Position numbers and translations under genes: made by a program
Part shown: positions 1 through 7,877 of the stretch, in pieces
Numbering within the stretch: position 1 is the stretch's first letter
Layout of the letters: each line of letters starts with the position of its first letter
From: Tectiglobus sp051009975
GTDB lineage: Bacteria; Pseudomonadota; Alphaproteobacteria; Rhizobiales; Hyphomicrobiaceae
Length of the DNA stretch: 21,305 nucleotides
Reading direction: 5' to 3'
Assembly (NCBI GenBank): GCA_051009975.1
Contig: JBPCWA010000159.1
Span: forward strand, 1 to 21,305
Notes under the pieces: generated by a model
Databases searched by the model: none
Told to the model about the DNA's origin: nothing
The model's input: the letters and a program-made list of their open reading frames with translations, nothing else

Positions 1-174
1 AATCCAGACTTCCTTGAGGTTCAGGGTTGCGCCGTCCGCCTTTCTGCCTGCTGCAACGATCACAAAGATCCGACGATCGGCCGCCGGGTCGCCAATGGGC
101 ACAATGAGGGCAGTCGGATTGCTCGTCGCATCTGAAACGTGCGCACTACCCGTATGAGTAAGCTCTATCACCAC
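1..174 (-). CDS. Partial late gene, probable virion or tail-associated protein (3' part outside window)
   Basis: An open frame of 58 codons runs off the left edge of the window. It starts at a GTG (172-174) preceded by a GAGAG-type ribosome binding site, 11 bases after the stop of the connector gene, so it is probably the next gene of the late operon. The visible residues contain a segment TALIVPIGDPAADRRIFVIV, a beta-rich pattern that resembles the N-termini of phage tail or appendage proteins which begin with an ordered beta domain. That resemblance is only a pattern impression. A second in-frame GTG follows directly, so the start could be one codon later. The function is not established. 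Confidence 0.6.
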   Translation of the reverse strand, partial: MVIELTHTGSAHVSDATSNPTALIVPIGDPAADRRIFVIVAAGRKADGATLNLKEVWI

Positions 175-185
175 CGCATCTCTCG

Positions 186-554
186 TTAAAAATAAGCAAC
201 CCGAATAGGGCGCCCTGCCGATCTTTGCGCCGTGTGTCGTCTGAGATCACGCAACAGCTCAACCTCGTCCAACTCACGTTCCAGCGTGCTTCTCACGTTG
301 CGACCAAACTCGTGCTCAACCGCGTTCACGACAAGCGAAACAAGCGGTTCAAAAACCACGAGCGGAATGTCAACTGTTGCGGCCTCCGTGTTGTCCCAGA
401 AGACAACCCTGCGTTCTCGCCACTCTTCCAATTTTTGCTCATAAACTGCGATGATGCGCGCCAGATCTTCCGCAGCCGGTTCGTCGGCGTTTGCGACAAG
501 CCCCATCTCCCGCAAAACTGCCATGGCCAATTGGTGCTTGCTGCGCGCAGTCAT
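186..554 (-). CDS. P22 gp4-like head-to-tail connector (tail accessory factor)
   Basis: The 122-residue protein is mostly helical. It begins with a segment of the type 'hqLamavLrelGlv', then a mid region with W45 and W53, and then VDIPLVVFEPLVSLVVNAVEHEFGR. This matches the layout of P22 gp4/Sf6-type tail accessory factors and the related short head-completion proteins: N-terminal helix, a helix ending in a Trp-rich turn, and a PxxxxxPL..L.A...a.efG helix. In that family the protein sits below the portal ring and closes the DNA channel before the tail is attached. Its ATG overlaps the stop of the upstream gene by four bases (ATGA), so the two are translationally coupled. Position after capsid and before tail genes fits. 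The assignment rests on pattern recognition. Confidence 0.65.
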   Translation of the reverse strand: MTARSKHQLAMAVLREMGLVANADEPAAEDLARIIAVYEQKLEEWRERRVVFWDNTEAATVDIPLVVFEPLVSLVVNAVEHEFGRNVRSTLERELDEVELLRDLRRHTAQRSAGRPIRVAYF

Positions 555-913
555 GCGTAATCTGCCCGCACGGGCCCGTAGGCGGCCAACTCACTCGCCA
601 TCACGTTAAAATGTCCCTCGAGGGTAATCGTCGTGCCATCACCGCTCGTACGCCATCCGTAGGACCACCGTCCCGGCATCGCGGCATATATTCGGGCGCG
701 ATATCGCCCCACATTGGTTCGCACGACCCCCTGATCCACACCGAAGAGATACGTGGTCTCCACCCCATCCGGCGCCCGCACTACAATCTCCACCGTATAG
801 GGATCCTCCAGTCGGCCCTCTGCGTCTGCAAAGAGCACTTTCAGATCCACAGTCGAACCGGCGTAAACGCGGCCTGCGCCGGTGCGGTTTTGGGCAATCA
901 GTGTCGTAATCAT
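551..913 (-). CDS. Small beta-sandwich (Ig-like) phage protein, possibly head decoration
   Basis: From ATG 911-913 this encodes 120 residues beginning MITTLIAQNRTGAG. The body alternates short beta strands, such as STVDLKVLFAD, YTVEIVVRAPDG and VETTYLFGVDQGVV, and ends with a strand pair around GRWSYGWRTSGD. This resembles small Ig-like proteins often found directly after the capsid gene in alphaproteobacterial podoviral prophages, but their role is not settled; decoration of the head is one possibility. A longer frame begins at GTG 968-970, only 5 bases after the capsid stop, with its SD-like bases touching the start. I prefer the internal ATG because the extra 19 residues look unstructured. 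The stop overlaps the next start (ATGA). Confidence 0.65.
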   Translation of the reverse strand: MITTLIAQNRTGAGRVYAGSTVDLKVLFADAEGRLEDPYTVEIVVRAPDGVETTYLFGVDQGVVRTNVGRYRARIYAAMPGRWSYGWRTSGDGTTITLEGHFNVMASELAAYGPVRADYA

Positions 914-975
914 GTTTTGCGAGCCGTTTGGTTTTGAGAGCGAGCCGCCGATACGCCGCGGCCCGCTCACCCTAC

Positions 976-2112
976 CTAACTATCGGCGGACGCTGCCGCG
1001 TAGATCGTGAAGATCCCGACGTCCTTGCGTGTCCCGTCGCCGTTGTTCCAGGTCAGTTTTTCGATCCCGTGGGCAAGTTCCACGCCGGAGCCGTCAAAGA
1101 ACCTGTAGTCATTCTCGTTCTTTGAGGTCGGCATCGGCGCCTGCTTATTGACGAACCCGATCGCTTGTGCGCCACAGAGGAAATTGACGCCTACGTCCGT
1201 GTTGCCTGTGCCCACATTTTTCAAATGGGTCTCTTGATTGATTTCGTCGGCCTCGAAACGCGGGCTCTGAAACTCCGGGATCTCGCGCGCAATCACGCCG
1301 TCGTAGATCAAGTCCCCATCTTGAAAGATTGGGTTGTTCTCAACATCGCGCGGGCGCGCCTCGCGATTGGCCTGCTGCATCGCGTCGCTGTTCTTGAGAT
1401 CGCGGAAACACAGGGGATCGCAGAACAGCACGAAATACTCTCGCCCTTGCGTTCCTGTTCGATATGGCCGGATGCGCGGGCGGGCCACCTTGGCCAATCG
1501 CTTGGCCTTGCTGATCAGCGCTGGTGAGAGCTTGTCGCTACCCTTAGCGATGCTCTTAAGAGCGCTTGCATGATTACCTGAGGCCTTGGCGAGGCTCGAC
1601 ACATCGTTGCCAAACAGGATCCGGTCCTTGTTGGCTTCCATCCATGCGTTGCGCGCCTCGAGAGAAGCCGCAGAATAGGGTGCGCCATTGATCGCATGGA
1701 ATTGCGCGATCAGATCGTACTTGATCAATTCAGCCGCCCAATCCCTGAGTAAAGGATAACGCACGCCGGCAATGTCAACCGCTGACTTGCCACGCTCCTT
1801 CTTTGAGATTTCGATGGCATTGCGATAGTAGTCCCACGCAATGTCCTGGTAATACTGATCGAGCTTTTCTTCCTTACCCGACAGGCGTTCGTTGCCTTTG
1901 ACCCCGACCCCTTTGAGCGACTTGATCAGCGGTACTCTGATTGTATAACCGTTGGTCTGAAGGTCATTGACGACATGGATGATGCTGTTGGGTGAAACGC
2001 TCATGTAAGGCTCAAAGCCCGAATCTCGCACATACTCGCGGATAAACCGTTTTCGCCACTTGGTCAGCTCCAAGCCACTCAGCACGGTTGTCAGATTGTC
2101 ATTGTCTGCCAT
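976..2112 (-). CDS. Major capsid protein, N4-gp56/DUF4043 type
   Basis: A 378-residue protein with the character of the N4-gp56 family major capsid proteins (Phage_capsid_3/DUF4043). The N-terminus covers WRKRFIREYVRDSGFEPYM and a strand with 'PLIKSLKGVGVKGNERLSGKEE'-type basic and glycine content, then the characteristic DYYRNAIEI. A central region carries YFVLFCDPLCFRDLK, followed by DGVIAREIPE and a C-terminal FLCGAQAIGF strand. HK97-fold proteins of this group build the icosahedral shell. A GAGAG ribosome binding site lies upstream of the ATG. It follows the scaffold-like gene by 31 bases and precedes the small Ig-like gene, the usual podoviral order. The length is within the family's usual range of about 350-420 residues. 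Confidence 0.85.
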   Translation of the reverse strand: MADNDNLTTVLSGLELTKWRKRFIREYVRDSGFEPYMSVSPNSIIHVVNDLQTNGYTIRVPLIKSLKGVGVKGNERLSGKEEKLDQYYQDIAWDYYRNAIEISKKERGKSAVDIAGVRYPLLRDWAAELIKYDLIAQFHAINGAPYSAASLEARNAWMEANKDRILFGNDVSSLAKASGNHASALKSIAKGSDKLSPALISKAKRLAKVARPRIRPYRTGTQGREYFVLFCDPLCFRDLKNSDAMQQANREARPRDVENNPIFQDGDLIYDGVIAREIPEFQSPRFEADEINQETHLKNVGTGNTDVGVNFLCGAQAIGFVNKQAPMPTSKNENDYRFFDGSGVELAHGIEKLTWNNGDGTRKDVGIFTIYAAASADS

Positions 2113-2143
2113 GGGTTCGCTCTCTCGTGATCATTTTTAGGAT

Positions 2144-3079
2144 TCAGCGAGGCGCAGCGCGTTGTCTCACATGCCTGTCGGGATGAAAGACATCGTCGAT
2201 GCCCGCCTCGTCGGTGGGTTGTATGTCCGCTCTTTCGCCGGTCTGGGTTTGATCGGCCAACGTGGACGGGAAGTGTTGCTGGTTTTGACTCTGGGACGCG
2301 TGCTTGCCTGCATTAAGCTCTTCCACGACCTCTTGACGGACTTCGGCCTTTACCCGATCGCGATACCCCTCAGGGTCGTCGTCGCCGACCATCGCAATCG
2401 CCCTTTCGCCCTGATGCCATTTGAGGAGCGCGCCGTAGGGATGGGGATGATTGACGAACGCATGCTCCAAGCCGGCCCGCTTGGCGGCTTGCCACGCATC
2501 GTTGACACGATCACGGCCAACACTTTCACGCGCGCGTTCTTCTGACATGTAGAGGCGCGAGTCTTCCAATCGCATCGCAATCGGTGCAAGCATATGTCGT
2601 ATGGCGGCTTCAGGATCGTCGAGGATGTCCGGCGCCTGTTGGTGTTCGTGGTGTTGGTCATTGCCACGCAAAGCGCGATGGAGATCGTCAAACTGGGCGC
2701 GCCAATGCTGGTCACGCGCGTCGCTTTGCTGCTCTAACGCGTCGATCCGCTCTTGGAACTTTCGCCGTTCCGTCAGCAGTTCTGACAACGGTACATGGCG
2801 ATGGGCGTTGGGATCCGGTTGTCCTTCTGTTTGCGCTTCCGGTTGCACTTCCAATTGCACTTCGGGTTGCCCTGGCGCTTCACGCGACGACGAAGCATCC
2901 GCCTCCTTTGAGGCCGCCGGATCTTCTGCACTCCCCTGCGCATTGACCTCCGTTGGTTCGGTTGGACCGTGCTCACCGTCTGGTGGAACGCCGACGCCCT
3001 CCCCCTCAGGCTCGCGTTTGTCAAACAGGGCACTCATAAGCTCGTCGTCAGACAGGCTGGATTCCATGCTCTCGGTCAT
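2144..3079 (-). CDS. Scaffold-like late protein (acidic, low-complexity, coiled coil)
   Basis: The 311-residue protein is very acidic and lacks a recognisable enzyme motif. Residues 1-95 are low complexity, rich in E, D, P and Q, with a short repeat of the form QxEVQ (PEVQLEVQPEAQTEGQPD). Residues 96-165 form a predicted coiled coil (LLTERRKFQERIDALEQQSD and the following Gln/His-rich stretch). The C-terminal third is helical and charged. Composition and position, directly upstream of the capsid gene and downstream of the portal, are typical of internal scaffolding proteins. Scaffolds diverge fast, so sequence alone cannot prove it. The ATG at 3077-3079 has a GGAGAG site; an in-frame ATG four codons later is possible. 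The 230-base gap before it contains a terminator. Confidence 0.7.
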   Translation of the reverse strand: MTESMESSLSDDELMSALFDKREPEGEGVGVPPDGEHGPTEPTEVNAQGSAEDPAASKEADASSSREAPGQPEVQLEVQPEAQTEGQPDPNAHRHVPLSELLTERRKFQERIDALEQQSDARDQHWRAQFDDLHRALRGNDQHHEHQQAPDILDDPEAAIRHMLAPIAMRLEDSRLYMSEERARESVGRDRVNDAWQAAKRAGLEHAFVNHPHPYGALLKWHQGERAIAMVGDDDPEGYRDRVKAEVRQEVVEELNAGKHASQSQNQQHFPSTLADQTQTGERADIQPTDEAGIDDVFHPDRHVRQRAAPR

Positions 3080-3243
3080 GGCCTCTCTCCGCAGTTTCGT
3101 TGCTGGTCACGGGAAACGTCTGATGTCGCTCAGACGATGCGAGGTCAGAGGATTGACGCACCTCTGTCGCGCGGCGCCGGTTCGGCCGGCGAGGCCACAC
3201 ACTTACGCATTAGGACGCATGGCACGGGTCTACGAAGGTGCTC

Positions 3244-3288
3244 AAAAACCCCCGAAGATGCTCAAGGTTTTGGGTGAGCACCTTCGGG
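3244..3288 (-). terminator. Intrinsic terminator between portal and scaffold genes, with an overlapping alternative hairpin
   Basis: Read on the minus strand, CCCGAAGGTGCTC (3288-3276) pairs over all 13 positions, one of them a G-U wobble, with GAGCATCTTCGGG (3263-3251). A 12-base loop separates the arms, and GG followed by five T (3248-3244) comes next. This is a textbook Rho-independent terminator 22 bases after the portal stop. The first arm can instead pair over 12 perfect bases with TGAGCACCTTCG (3244-3233), which lies after the T tract and excludes the terminator stem. A smaller GC hairpin (3175-3191) lies further downstream. Scaffold and capsid expression would need read-through or a new promoter. 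Confidence 0.75.
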
Positions 3289-3309
3289 AGTTTGATCGGT
3301 GCTCAGTGA

Positions 3310-5205
3310 TCATGCTTGACGCCCCTGTACAGGCGACCCAAGCATGTGTGGATTCTGATGGAGACCAATCTGCGCCTTAGACGTCTCGTTAAGCGTCTTT
3401 TCCGTCGCTGCAATGGTCCCTGCAATCTCCGCCGGCAATCGGGCGTCGCTTGCCGCCATCTCGGAGACGATCTTTGCCACCTTGGCGTCGGACTCCCGCG
3501 CCTTGGCTTCCTCTGTTGCAATCTTGGCCTCGTTGCCGCGAATTGTCTGCTCTTGAAGAATGCCCTCGGTCGGATCTTCCGGTGGCCGTTGCTGCTGGTC
3601 CAGGAGTTCCAGAATGCGCTTTTTGTTGGTGACACCCGAAAGCTCGATCAAGACGCGCCCGATCGGGCTCATAGCGGCATCGCCCAACTGCGCTATCGTC
3701 TGGAAGAGTTCTTCCTGGACCGTGATCGTGTCCGGTCCTTCATCCAGAATGATGTCGACGTCGATCTCCCCCAGAACATTCCGTCCCGTCACCTGGCCGC
3801 TCATCGGATCGAGCCCATACATGTTGACCGCAACAAATTGGGGCGCCTGAGGATTGTCTGTCACACGGATCCAGCGCCGCTCGGTCCAAGCCTGCCTCAT
3901 CCGGGCATGCATCGCTCGATAGCAGCGCAGCTTAAAACTGCGTTGGCTTTGAAAGACCGGCTGCAACTCGGTCATGCCAGAATCGCGTTGCGCCAGGAGC
4001 GCTCGACCCGATGCCGCTTCTGCGCCTGTACCGTTGCCGATCAAGCCCGGGTTGGGACCGAGGTTCTCAATCTCCTGTTTCGCTTCAATCAACATCTCCA
4101 TGTTGCCGCGGACTTCTTTGGTCCGGTCCACGAGGCCGACGTCTTTGCCCCACTCTGCAGTCGGGTTCAAGCGGATCAGGCCGTCGGTCTTGGCCACTTC
4201 CTGGCGCAGATCGTCTTCATCGTCGATTGCACCTTCGATGAAGAATACCTGCCGATTGTTCACTTCGTGCAGAGCCTTGGATCGGCGATGGTTGATCTCG
4301 TCCTGAATGGACTTCATGTCCCGAACCAGACCGTAGCGCACTCCGGTTTCGTCCACATAAGGCGACAGCGCTCGATAAGGTTGATCAGACTCCGCATCGC
4401 TATCGAAATAGGGCGACACGCCGCCTTCGAGATGGAGGTCACCGCAAAATTTTGAATAGCGCCACTGACCGCGGGTTTTCCACCAGATCTCCACGATCCT
4501 GACGCGACGATGCTCGAAATCCGCCCACTGCTCTCCCCGACTTTCCTCGACGGCGAGTGTCGAGGTATCGGCGTCCTTCTCCAAGTACTGCTCAAACACT
4601 GCATCAGGCCAATTTTCCTGGGCCTCATCGAGGTCGAGCCAGAGGGATACACCTAGATACCGCGCGTCCGAAAAATCTCGCCGGGTCGAACGCGGATCGT
4701 AGAAAAACCGCTCACTTTCGATATGCTTGATCGCAACCTCTAACTGTTGGCGTCGCCGCTCAATACCGATCCACACAACACCGACACCCCGGCGCAGCGA
4801 GTCGCCGATTGCAGATGAGGCAAGATCAGACCAGTCATTATTGTCCGCCACGAACCGCAAACCGGCTGTCCAGGCATCAGCGCTTTCGGTATCGTTTGGC
4901 GTGCGCCCAAAAGCCTTGGGATCACGCCGAAGCCGCTGCTCGACGCCCGTCAAAAAATCGATCTTGCGCTTGATCCGGTTGTATGTGCTCGGCGGTTGCC
5001 CCCGTGCGGCCAGGATACGATTTTCTTCCGGCGTCCATTGCTTGGTGTGATAGTAGCGGTCGGCCAACTGCTGTTCGTTGATTTCGGCGCGCTTGTTGGC
5101 CGCATAGGCCCGAAACCAGCGACGCTTTTTCTCGAGATCGACCGTCGCGGAATGACCTGGCGCGATTCCATCGGACGACGATCGCTCCTCTAGCGCATGC
5201 GCCAT
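3310..5205 (-). CDS. Portal protein, P22-like
   Basis: A 631-residue protein matching P22-like portal proteins (length there about 600-725). Visible family features are the N-terminal helix with EEQLADRYY-type sequence, RGQPPSTYNRIKRKIDFLTGVEQ (the 'P..v.N.i...v....G' strand region), GDSLRRGVGVVWIGIE, the segment ESERFFYDPRSTRRDFSDARY, which is the family's 'PfD..s...D.sDar.' motif, and the long clip/stem helices near DEINHRRSKALHEVNNRQVFF. The C-terminal 90 residues form a charged helix like the P22 barrel. The portal ring is the DNA entry channel and terminase docking site. The ATG is preceded by GGAG at good spacing and lies inside the end of the large terminase gene (16-base overlap). Confidence 0.9.
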   Translation of the reverse strand: MAHALEERSSSDGIAPGHSATVDLEKKRRWFRAYAANKRAEINEQQLADRYYHTKQWTPEENRILAARGQPPSTYNRIKRKIDFLTGVEQRLRRDPKAFGRTPNDTESADAWTAGLRFVADNNDWSDLASSAIGDSLRRGVGVVWIGIERRRQQLEVAIKHIESERFFYDPRSTRRDFSDARYLGVSLWLDLDEAQENWPDAVFEQYLEKDADTSTLAVEESRGEQWADFEHRRVRIVEIWWKTRGQWRYSKFCGDLHLEGGVSPYFDSDAESDQPYRALSPYVDETGVRYGLVRDMKSIQDEINHRRSKALHEVNNRQVFFIEGAIDDEDDLRQEVAKTDGLIRLNPTAEWGKDVGLVDRTKEVRGNMEMLIEAKQEIENLGPNPGLIGNGTGAEAASGRALLAQRDSGMTELQPVFQSQRSFKLRCYRAMHARMRQAWTERRWIRVTDNPQAPQFVAVNMYGLDPMSGQVTGRNVLGEIDVDIILDEGPDTITVQEELFQTIAQLGDAAMSPIGRVLIELSGVTNKKRILELLDQQQRPPEDPTEGILQEQTIRGNEAKIATEEAKARESDAKVAKIVSEMAASDARLPAEIAGTIAATEKTLNETSKAQIGLHQNPHMLGSPVQGRQA

Positions 5206-6725
5206 GATTCTCCATCCGATCTCATCGCCTGTCCGTAATCCCGACGCTGCGACACTTTCTTATTCTTCGGTGCGCGCGCGCCCACCATGTCGTCCAACAT
5301 GCGACCAACAAGCCCGAACGTGTCGACCTGGTCATCAAACCTGCCGGCATCAAACATAAGAAGCTCGCTCAGAAAATCCGCCTTCCATGCAGCGGTTGCG
5401 GGCAGATAGACCTTGCCCATGGACGCTCGGGCTTGGATCGCTCGTGCGCGCATGGGCTTGTCTCGATTGGCAAACGCAAACTGCTCGCGTCGGCAGAACG
5501 TCTTTAATTCTTGCATACGCTTGTTGATAAACGGTCCGATGGACGTGACGATCTGATCGCGATCTTCCGCCCACATCATCGGCCGCCAATCTTTGATGAG
5601 TTTGCAAAGGACGTCGACGCTGACATCAGTCAACTCCTGACCGCGCCAAATATCGAGAATGTAGATATTGTCGTCGGGATCGACCCCGACAACGATATGA
5701 ACTGTAAAATCGCCGCCCTCCTTGGTGACGGCATAGTCCGAGGCGCCGTAGATCCGCAGATGTTTGGGTGCTGTATCATAGGTCTTGAACCAATCTCTCT
5801 TGAAGTAGGCTCCTTCGTCAGGTGCGGGGCGCTGCTGATAGAGCGCCGACCAATCGCGTTCGCCGATGGCGTTGCGAATCTGGTGGAGCCGTTCAAGCGG
5901 AAACTTCTCGGGCCAGAGTGCCTTGCCGTCCGCCGAAATAGCCGGCAGATCGAGCACCTCCCAGCGATCACCGCCACTTGCTTCGGCCGCCAACAGGCGT
6001 CCTGATAGATCATCCTCGTGCCAGCGGGTGTTGATCAAGACGATGGCGCCTTCAAAGGGCTTGGCGTCTCCGACAGCGATATCTCTCGTCAAATCACGCC
6101 ACAGTGCGTCATCTTCGGTCACGTCGGCGACAATGTCGCTTTCGAGCCGTGTGTAAGCGGTGGAAGTGTACCAGCGCCATTTCTTCTCGCGGATCACCTC
6201 GCTGTCAGCCTCTTCACGATCCTTGAAGGGATCGTCAATGAGAAGAACGTGTGCACCACGACCAGTTGTGGCGGTGCCGACGCCGGCGGCGACATACATG
6301 CCGCCTTCCTCCGTGTGCCAACGGTTGGCCGCGGTCGAATCCTCCGCCAGCGTGGTTGCAAACAGGGCCTGGTACGGCCTTGATCGAACCATGTTGCGGA
6401 CTTCCCTACCGAAGTCAGTGGCGAGGTCACTGTTGTAGCTCGCGGCAATGATATTGCGGTGCGGGTGTGCCCCGAGAAAGAATGCCGGGAACCGTTTCGA
6501 AGCCAGTTCCGATTTGCCGCTCCGAGGCGGCATGAAGATCATCAAGCGCTTGATGTCACCGCGGGCAACGGCTTCGAGTTTGGTTGCGATCAGATAGTGA
6601 TGGGGGGCTGGCCTGTACTCAGGAAACGTATACCGCGTGAAGGCGATCAGACCCTCGCGGGCCTGGCGTCGCCGGATCAGCTCGCGGGCAGCCCACGCCG
6701 GCGATCTGGGCGAGTTCGGCATCAT
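5190..6725 (-). CDS. Terminase large subunit
   Basis: This encodes the ATP-driven DNA packaging motor and headful nuclease. From the ATG at 6723-6725 it is 511 residues. Counting from the longer GTG start at 6743, Walker A is PPRSGKSE (72-79), Walker B is VLLIDDP (166-172), and the coupling segment INTRWHEDDLSGRLL is at 238-252. The RNase H-like nuclease domain shows SDYA with D336, D345 in GGDF, E393 in WAEDRD, and the late acidic cluster RFDDQVDTFG (468-477). Between the helix YTRL and the strand GAIVLI there is a stretch of about 30 residues (201-230), longer than in many relatives. The gene overlaps the end of the small terminase and the start of the portal. Confidence 0.93.
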   Translation of the reverse strand: MMPNSPRSPAWAARELIRRRQAREGLIAFTRYTFPEYRPAPHHYLIATKLEAVARGDIKRLMIFMPPRSGKSELASKRFPAFFLGAHPHRNIIAASYNSDLATDFGREVRNMVRSRPYQALFATTLAEDSTAANRWHTEEGGMYVAAGVGTATTGRGAHVLLIDDPFKDREEADSEVIREKKWRWYTSTAYTRLESDIVADVTEDDALWRDLTRDIAVGDAKPFEGAIVLINTRWHEDDLSGRLLAAEASGGDRWEVLDLPAISADGKALWPEKFPLERLHQIRNAIGERDWSALYQQRPAPDEGAYFKRDWFKTYDTAPKHLRIYGASDYAVTKEGGDFTVHIVVGVDPDDNIYILDIWRGQELTDVSVDVLCKLIKDWRPMMWAEDRDQIVTSIGPFINKRMQELKTFCRREQFAFANRDKPMRARAIQARASMGKVYLPATAAWKADFLSELLMFDAGRFDDQVDTFGLVGRMLDDMVGARAPKNKKVSQRRDYGQAMRSDGESWRMR

Positions 6726-7005
6726 TGAGGTCTTGAACCTCACGTTTGTTATTGGCGCCCGGCGCGGTGGCTTGTTTGGATTTGCCGATCCCGCGGTCGA
6801 GGATTTCTTTGGCGGCGGCCAGCCTGATGCGATCGTCTTTGCTGTTCTGCATGAGATCTACGATGGCGCGAATGGCTGCTGGGATGTGTTTGGCAGCTCT
6901 CGCCTCGGCGTCCGGCGGATCCTTGGGACGGCCTGAGGGGTTCCCGGATTGCCCCGGTTTGAACGGGTGTGCTTTGGCGTTCGTACTCGCCTGCGTGGTG
7001 GCCAT
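6619..7005 (-). CDS. Terminase small subunit-like protein (DUF5681 type N-terminus)
   Basis: The 128-residue reading from ATG 7003-7005 starts MATTQASTNAK and then has FKPGQSGNPSGRPK, the signature N-terminus of DUF5681 proteins. These are commonly found directly before phage large terminases and function as, or in place of, the small DNA-recognition subunit. Residues after it are helical, with DDRIRLAAAKEILDRGIGKSKQ, a typical closing segment of such proteins. A longer start at 7038 adds 11 residues; neither start has a good ribosome binding site. The 3' end overlaps the large terminase by over 100 bases in another frame, so the last 35 residues (GVGCPRADPATPGPRGSD...) are read from the same DNA as the beginning of the motor protein. 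This is unusually long. Confidence 0.75.
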   Translation of the reverse strand: MATTQASTNAKAHPFKPGQSGNPSGRPKDPPDAEARAAKHIPAAIRAIVDLMQNSKDDRIRLAAAKEILDRGIGKSKQATAPGANNKREVQDLNDAELAQIAGVGCPRADPATPGPRGSDRLHAVYVS

Positions 7006-7217
7006 TATTTCGTGTTCATAGGGATCCAGAATCCGCATTTACGATAAAGCTACGGGTGCCAAGGACAGCCGTGGCTTGTTATTGGTCGTCTCACTTCACT
7101 TGATGCTTGCTTAAGATGACTGCGCACATAGCTTCGCCATCGTGGCGGGAACGCTGCCCTGGACAACGGCAATGGCTTACTGACAAGCGCGCTCGGTCGT
7201 CCAAACTCTTATGGTCG

Positions 7218-7251
7218 AATCAGATTTGTCTGATTTGCTTGCCACTGTCAA
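7218..7251 (-). promoter_or_regulatory. Candidate late promoter with overlapping operator palindrome
   Basis: On the minus strand a perfect TTGACA (7251-7246) lies 11 bases upstream of an 18-base inverted repeat, AATCAGA-4 bases-TCTGATT (7235-7218). The repeat covers the place where the -10 element should be. The best -10 match with normal spacing is weak (CAAATC). The site is about 180 bases upstream of the small terminase gene, so it may drive and gate the late operon. The rest of the 7039-7601 gap holds a second hairpin (7513-7581) and no convincing gene. Confidence 0.4.
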
Positions 7252-7512
7252 TGGCTGACGCCCCATCCACGTTGTCCGCGATTGCCATACTTTTGCCACC
7301 CAACAGGCCAGGCTCGTCTTGCACGCACAACAAGTTCCCGTCGCGTCGCGCGACATGACGCGAAACGACACGTGTGAGCGCGTGCCCATACCTGTGCAAA
7401 AGCTGTGGGATTTGGTTTTGCCGCGATTAAATTGCGACAGCGCCACACGAATCAATTCAAAAGCATTTCGTCGGACCGCTGGAGAGAAGGTCACGGCGCG
7501 TTTCGAAACCGA

Positions 7513-7581
7513 CTTTGCAGGTGACCGTAATCGTCATCTCATGCCGTCCTTGATTTTGACGGCTACGGTTCACCTGCAAAG
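7513..7581. repeat. Long nested hairpin upstream of a small plus-strand gene
   Basis: CTTTGCAGGTGACCGTA (7513-7529) is repeated in inverted form as TACGGTTCACCTGCAAAG (7564-7581). The arms match along their whole length except for one extra base. Inside the loop, GCCGTC (7543-7548) pairs with GACGGC (7558-7563), directly stacked on the outer arm. The 69-base structure ends 9 bases before the purine-rich ribosome binding site of the gene at 7602. No T tract follows on either strand, so it is not a simple terminator. Confidence 0.6.
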
Positions 7582-7601
7582 GCGCATGGAAGGGGTAAGT
7601 G

Positions 7602-7784
7602 ATGAAGCATTATGATGGTCGGCTCTCACCGAAGACACCACCGACAGCACACGTTTCAGCGGGCGCCCAGAAGGCACTGATGGACGAAATCGCGCGTAGT
7701 CTCGAAGCTCTGCTGCGCGAACAGCAGATGGCCCTGATCGAGTTGCGCCAGATCAAAGCCGCGGTGAAATCGAAACCGCAATAA
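7602..7784 (+). CDS. Small hypothetical protein (60 residues)
   Basis: ATG 7602-7604 follows AAGGGG at good spacing; an adjacent GTG at 7599 is the alternative start. The product starts MKHYDGRLSPKTPPTAHVSAG and then forms one amphipathic helix, ALMDEIARSLEALLREQQ followed by MALIELRQIKAAVKSK. The regular heptad-like leucines suggest a dimeric coiled coil. No family is recognised. It is the only plus-strand gene in the left 14 kb and lies between the late promoter region and a minus-strand membrane gene, so it must have its own transcription. The hairpin ending at 7581 is directly upstream. A small regulator or antirepressor would fit, but this is a guess. Confidence 0.55.
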   Translation: MKHYDGRLSPKTPPTAHVSAGAQKALMDEIARSLEALLREQQMALIELRQIKAAVKSKPQ

Positions 7785-7808
7785 AGACATTCCCCACGAT
7801 ACAATAGC

Positions 7809-7834
7809 GTGGCGGTCTGATAAACGCCCGCCAC
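7809..7834. terminator. Hairpin between convergent genes, possible weak terminator
   Basis: GTGGCGG (7809-7815) pairs perfectly with CCGCCAC (7828-7834) around a 12-base loop, 24 bases after the stop of the small plus-strand gene. An overlapping alternative, CCACG with CGTGG (7808-7812), shares part of the left arm. Neither strand has a T run after the stem, so termination is uncertain. Confidence 0.35.
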
Positions 7835-7877
7835 CCTCTCGAGGAATTCGACGTCACGTCACACACGACGGACCACA

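Noticed and set aside
3316..4455. Plus-strand frame of 379 residues
   Set aside because: Complete shadow of the portal gene, which has clear family motifs and a good start on the other strand.
7107..7494. Open frames of 83 to 105 residues on both strands in the late-operon leader
   Set aside because: No ribosome binding sites, composition typical of translated non-coding GC-rich DNA, and they overlap the promoter-like palindrome.
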